DNA from: Gnetum montanum
Taxonomy: Eukaryota > Streptophyta > Gnetopsida > Gnetales > Gnetaceae
Reading direction: 5' to 3'
Assembly (NCBI GenBank): GCA_015680685.1
Contig: MNCI01017913.1
Span: forward strand, 2,026,953-2,090,952
Length of the DNA stretch: 64,000 nt
Shown piece after piece: positions 62,965 to 64,000 of this stretch. The notes below the pieces were generated by a model. The model searched no databases. It was given only the letters and a program-made list of their open reading frames with translations, and was not told the DNA's origin. Every line of letters starts with the position of its first letter. The first letter of the stretch is position 1. The position numbers were made by a program, and so were the translations under genes.

Positions 62965-64000
62965 TGAAACACCACAAAATTTCGAGCTTAGTACTTCTCT
63001 GACAAGAAGCAGGTCCCTGGGACCCACAGACGACCATAGCTACATCTCATGTCACACATGGGAACTTCGGAGATCAAGATACTTAATTTTCACCAAGTAC
63101 GCAGTATCAGCGTATACGCCCAGCGTATGTAGCCTCAGCGTATACGCCCACCGTATACGCTCAAGTTCACATCCCCAGTGTATATGCCCAGCATAGACAT
63201 CCAGCGTACGTGCCCAACGTACACGCCTCACATGTATGTTCAGCAGGTACAACCGATGTATACGCCTCGCATGAAATCTCCAAAGATGACATGGAAACAG
63301 TACTGCAGAGCATGATTTGGCACAAGGCAGCAACCATCAGCGTATACGCCTTAGTGTATACGCTCAACACCCATCAGCGTATACATCCAGCAACCATCAG
63401 CGTATACGCCCAATGTATACACCTGCATCCATCAGTGTATACGCCTAGCGTCCACAACATCTACGCCCAAGTTTGCATACGCCCAGCACATCCAGTGTAT
63501 ACGCCCAATGTATACGCCTAGAGTCTATGCCCACCAGATGCAGCATATACGCTCAGCATATATGCCTAACAAATGTAACATATTTTACACTTGTAAATTT
63601 TACGCTTTTGCACCTAGTCAACGCACCACGTGTTGCCCAACCCGAGTCTAGCATCAAAACCTGTATATAAGCCCCAATTCTTCACTAGATCAAGGTCGGT
63701 TGGCAAGCATTCAGAGAAAACACAGAGAACAGAGATGCTGAGCACTAGAGCAGAAAACTTCATACGCTGGACAACCCTCTATGCTAAGCATACAGCCTCT
63801 ACGCTGTGCCTACAGTGCGAACCAGCCCACAGTCATCCCTACATCCACTGGGGCTTTTCGTCCGCCTTGTGTCCCAGTCACAACTACGTTAGACCGGTGC
63901 ATTGTACTCTCATTCTATAATGCCATTGTTACATTTTCTTCCGAAAATCGTTTACAGTTTGCATTAATTGCTGCATATATTCTGTTTACGCTTGTTTACA
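62965..64000 (+). repeat. E4 3' LTR (cut by window end)
   Basis: Matches 46,275 onwards, including the GCGTATACGC array (63,108-63,560) and a TATA box (63,664-63,670). The last 150 or so bases of the LTR are beyond the window. Confidence 0.92.

Larger units (their letters stand above)
46275..64000 (+). mobile_element. E4: near-complete Tat-type Ty3/gypsy element with antisense gene
   Basis: Plus-strand element of at least 17.7 kb. 5' LTR 46,275-47,475; PBS; leader; gag-protease 48,313-52,454; repeats; opposite-strand gene 57,332-52,926; motif array; repeats; pol 58,129-61,581; repeats; spacer; PPT; 3' LTR from 62,965, cut by the window. It inserted into E5; the left flank is TATAT and the matching duplication would be outside. 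It is the best-preserved copy of the E1/E3/E4 plan. Confidence 0.92.

Noticed and set aside
1-64000. tRNA, rRNA or other structured RNA genes
   Set aside because: I saw no tRNA A/B box pairs with cloverleaf potential and no rRNA-like stretch; PBS sequences match only tRNA 3' ends.

Overview
The window looks like intergenic DNA of a large-genome vascular plant. It is AT-rich, has no convincing host gene, and is almost filled by nested Ty3/gypsy LTR retrotransposons, most of the Tat type (two RNase H domains, Gag finger of the C-x2-H...H-x4-C type). A gymnosperm is plausible but is only a guess. I number five elements E1 to E5.

Layout. 1-27,327 is E1 (minus strand; its 3' LTR lies left of the window). 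E2 (minus, 10,800-23,321) is a complete 12.5-kb element sitting inside E1's gag with a perfect 5-bp target duplication. 27,328-39,167 is the 3' part of E3 (plus). E1 inserted into the last intron of E3's antisense gene, so the nesting is E2 in E1 in E3. 39,168-40,347 is AT-rich DNA without a recognisable gene. 40,348-46,274 is the 3' part of E5 (minus), which has gag-protease but no pol and contains an assembly gap. 46,275-64,000 is E4 (plus), nearly complete, with its 3' LTR cut by the window end.

The main discovery is the shared, unusual organisation of E1, E3 and E4: LTR, PBS, gag-protease, short tandem repeats, a multi-exon gene on the opposite strand, short tandem repeats, RT-RNaseH-archaeal RNaseH-integrase, short tandem repeats, polypurine tract, LTR. 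The antisense gene has GT-AG exons in all three. It begins with a domain resembling the plant FCP1-like (HAD) CTD phosphatase domain, but its catalytic acidic residues are replaced in every copy. This is followed by a region like the 'putative plant transposon protein' (Transposase_32) domain, acidic linkers and a coiled coil. The FCP1-like exon is 450, 449 and 450 bp in the three families. Pol starts just after a conserved 3' splice site, which suggests that the antisense gene lies in a giant intron of gag-pol.

Each family also carries its own palindromic or dyad motif (GCGTATACGC in E4, CTACGCTA/TAGCGTAG in E1, GACTACnCT...AGnGTAGTC in E3, GCGATATCGC in E5) clustered in the LTR near the TATA box. 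In E1, E3 and E4 it is clustered again upstream of, or within, the antisense gene, as if one regulatory motif served both transcription units. E2 differs: its archaeal-type RNase H lies between protease and RT, it has no antisense gene, and it carries a small extra ORF with its own TATA box next to the 3' LTR. All elements bear stop codons or frameshifts; none looks autonomous as it stands.
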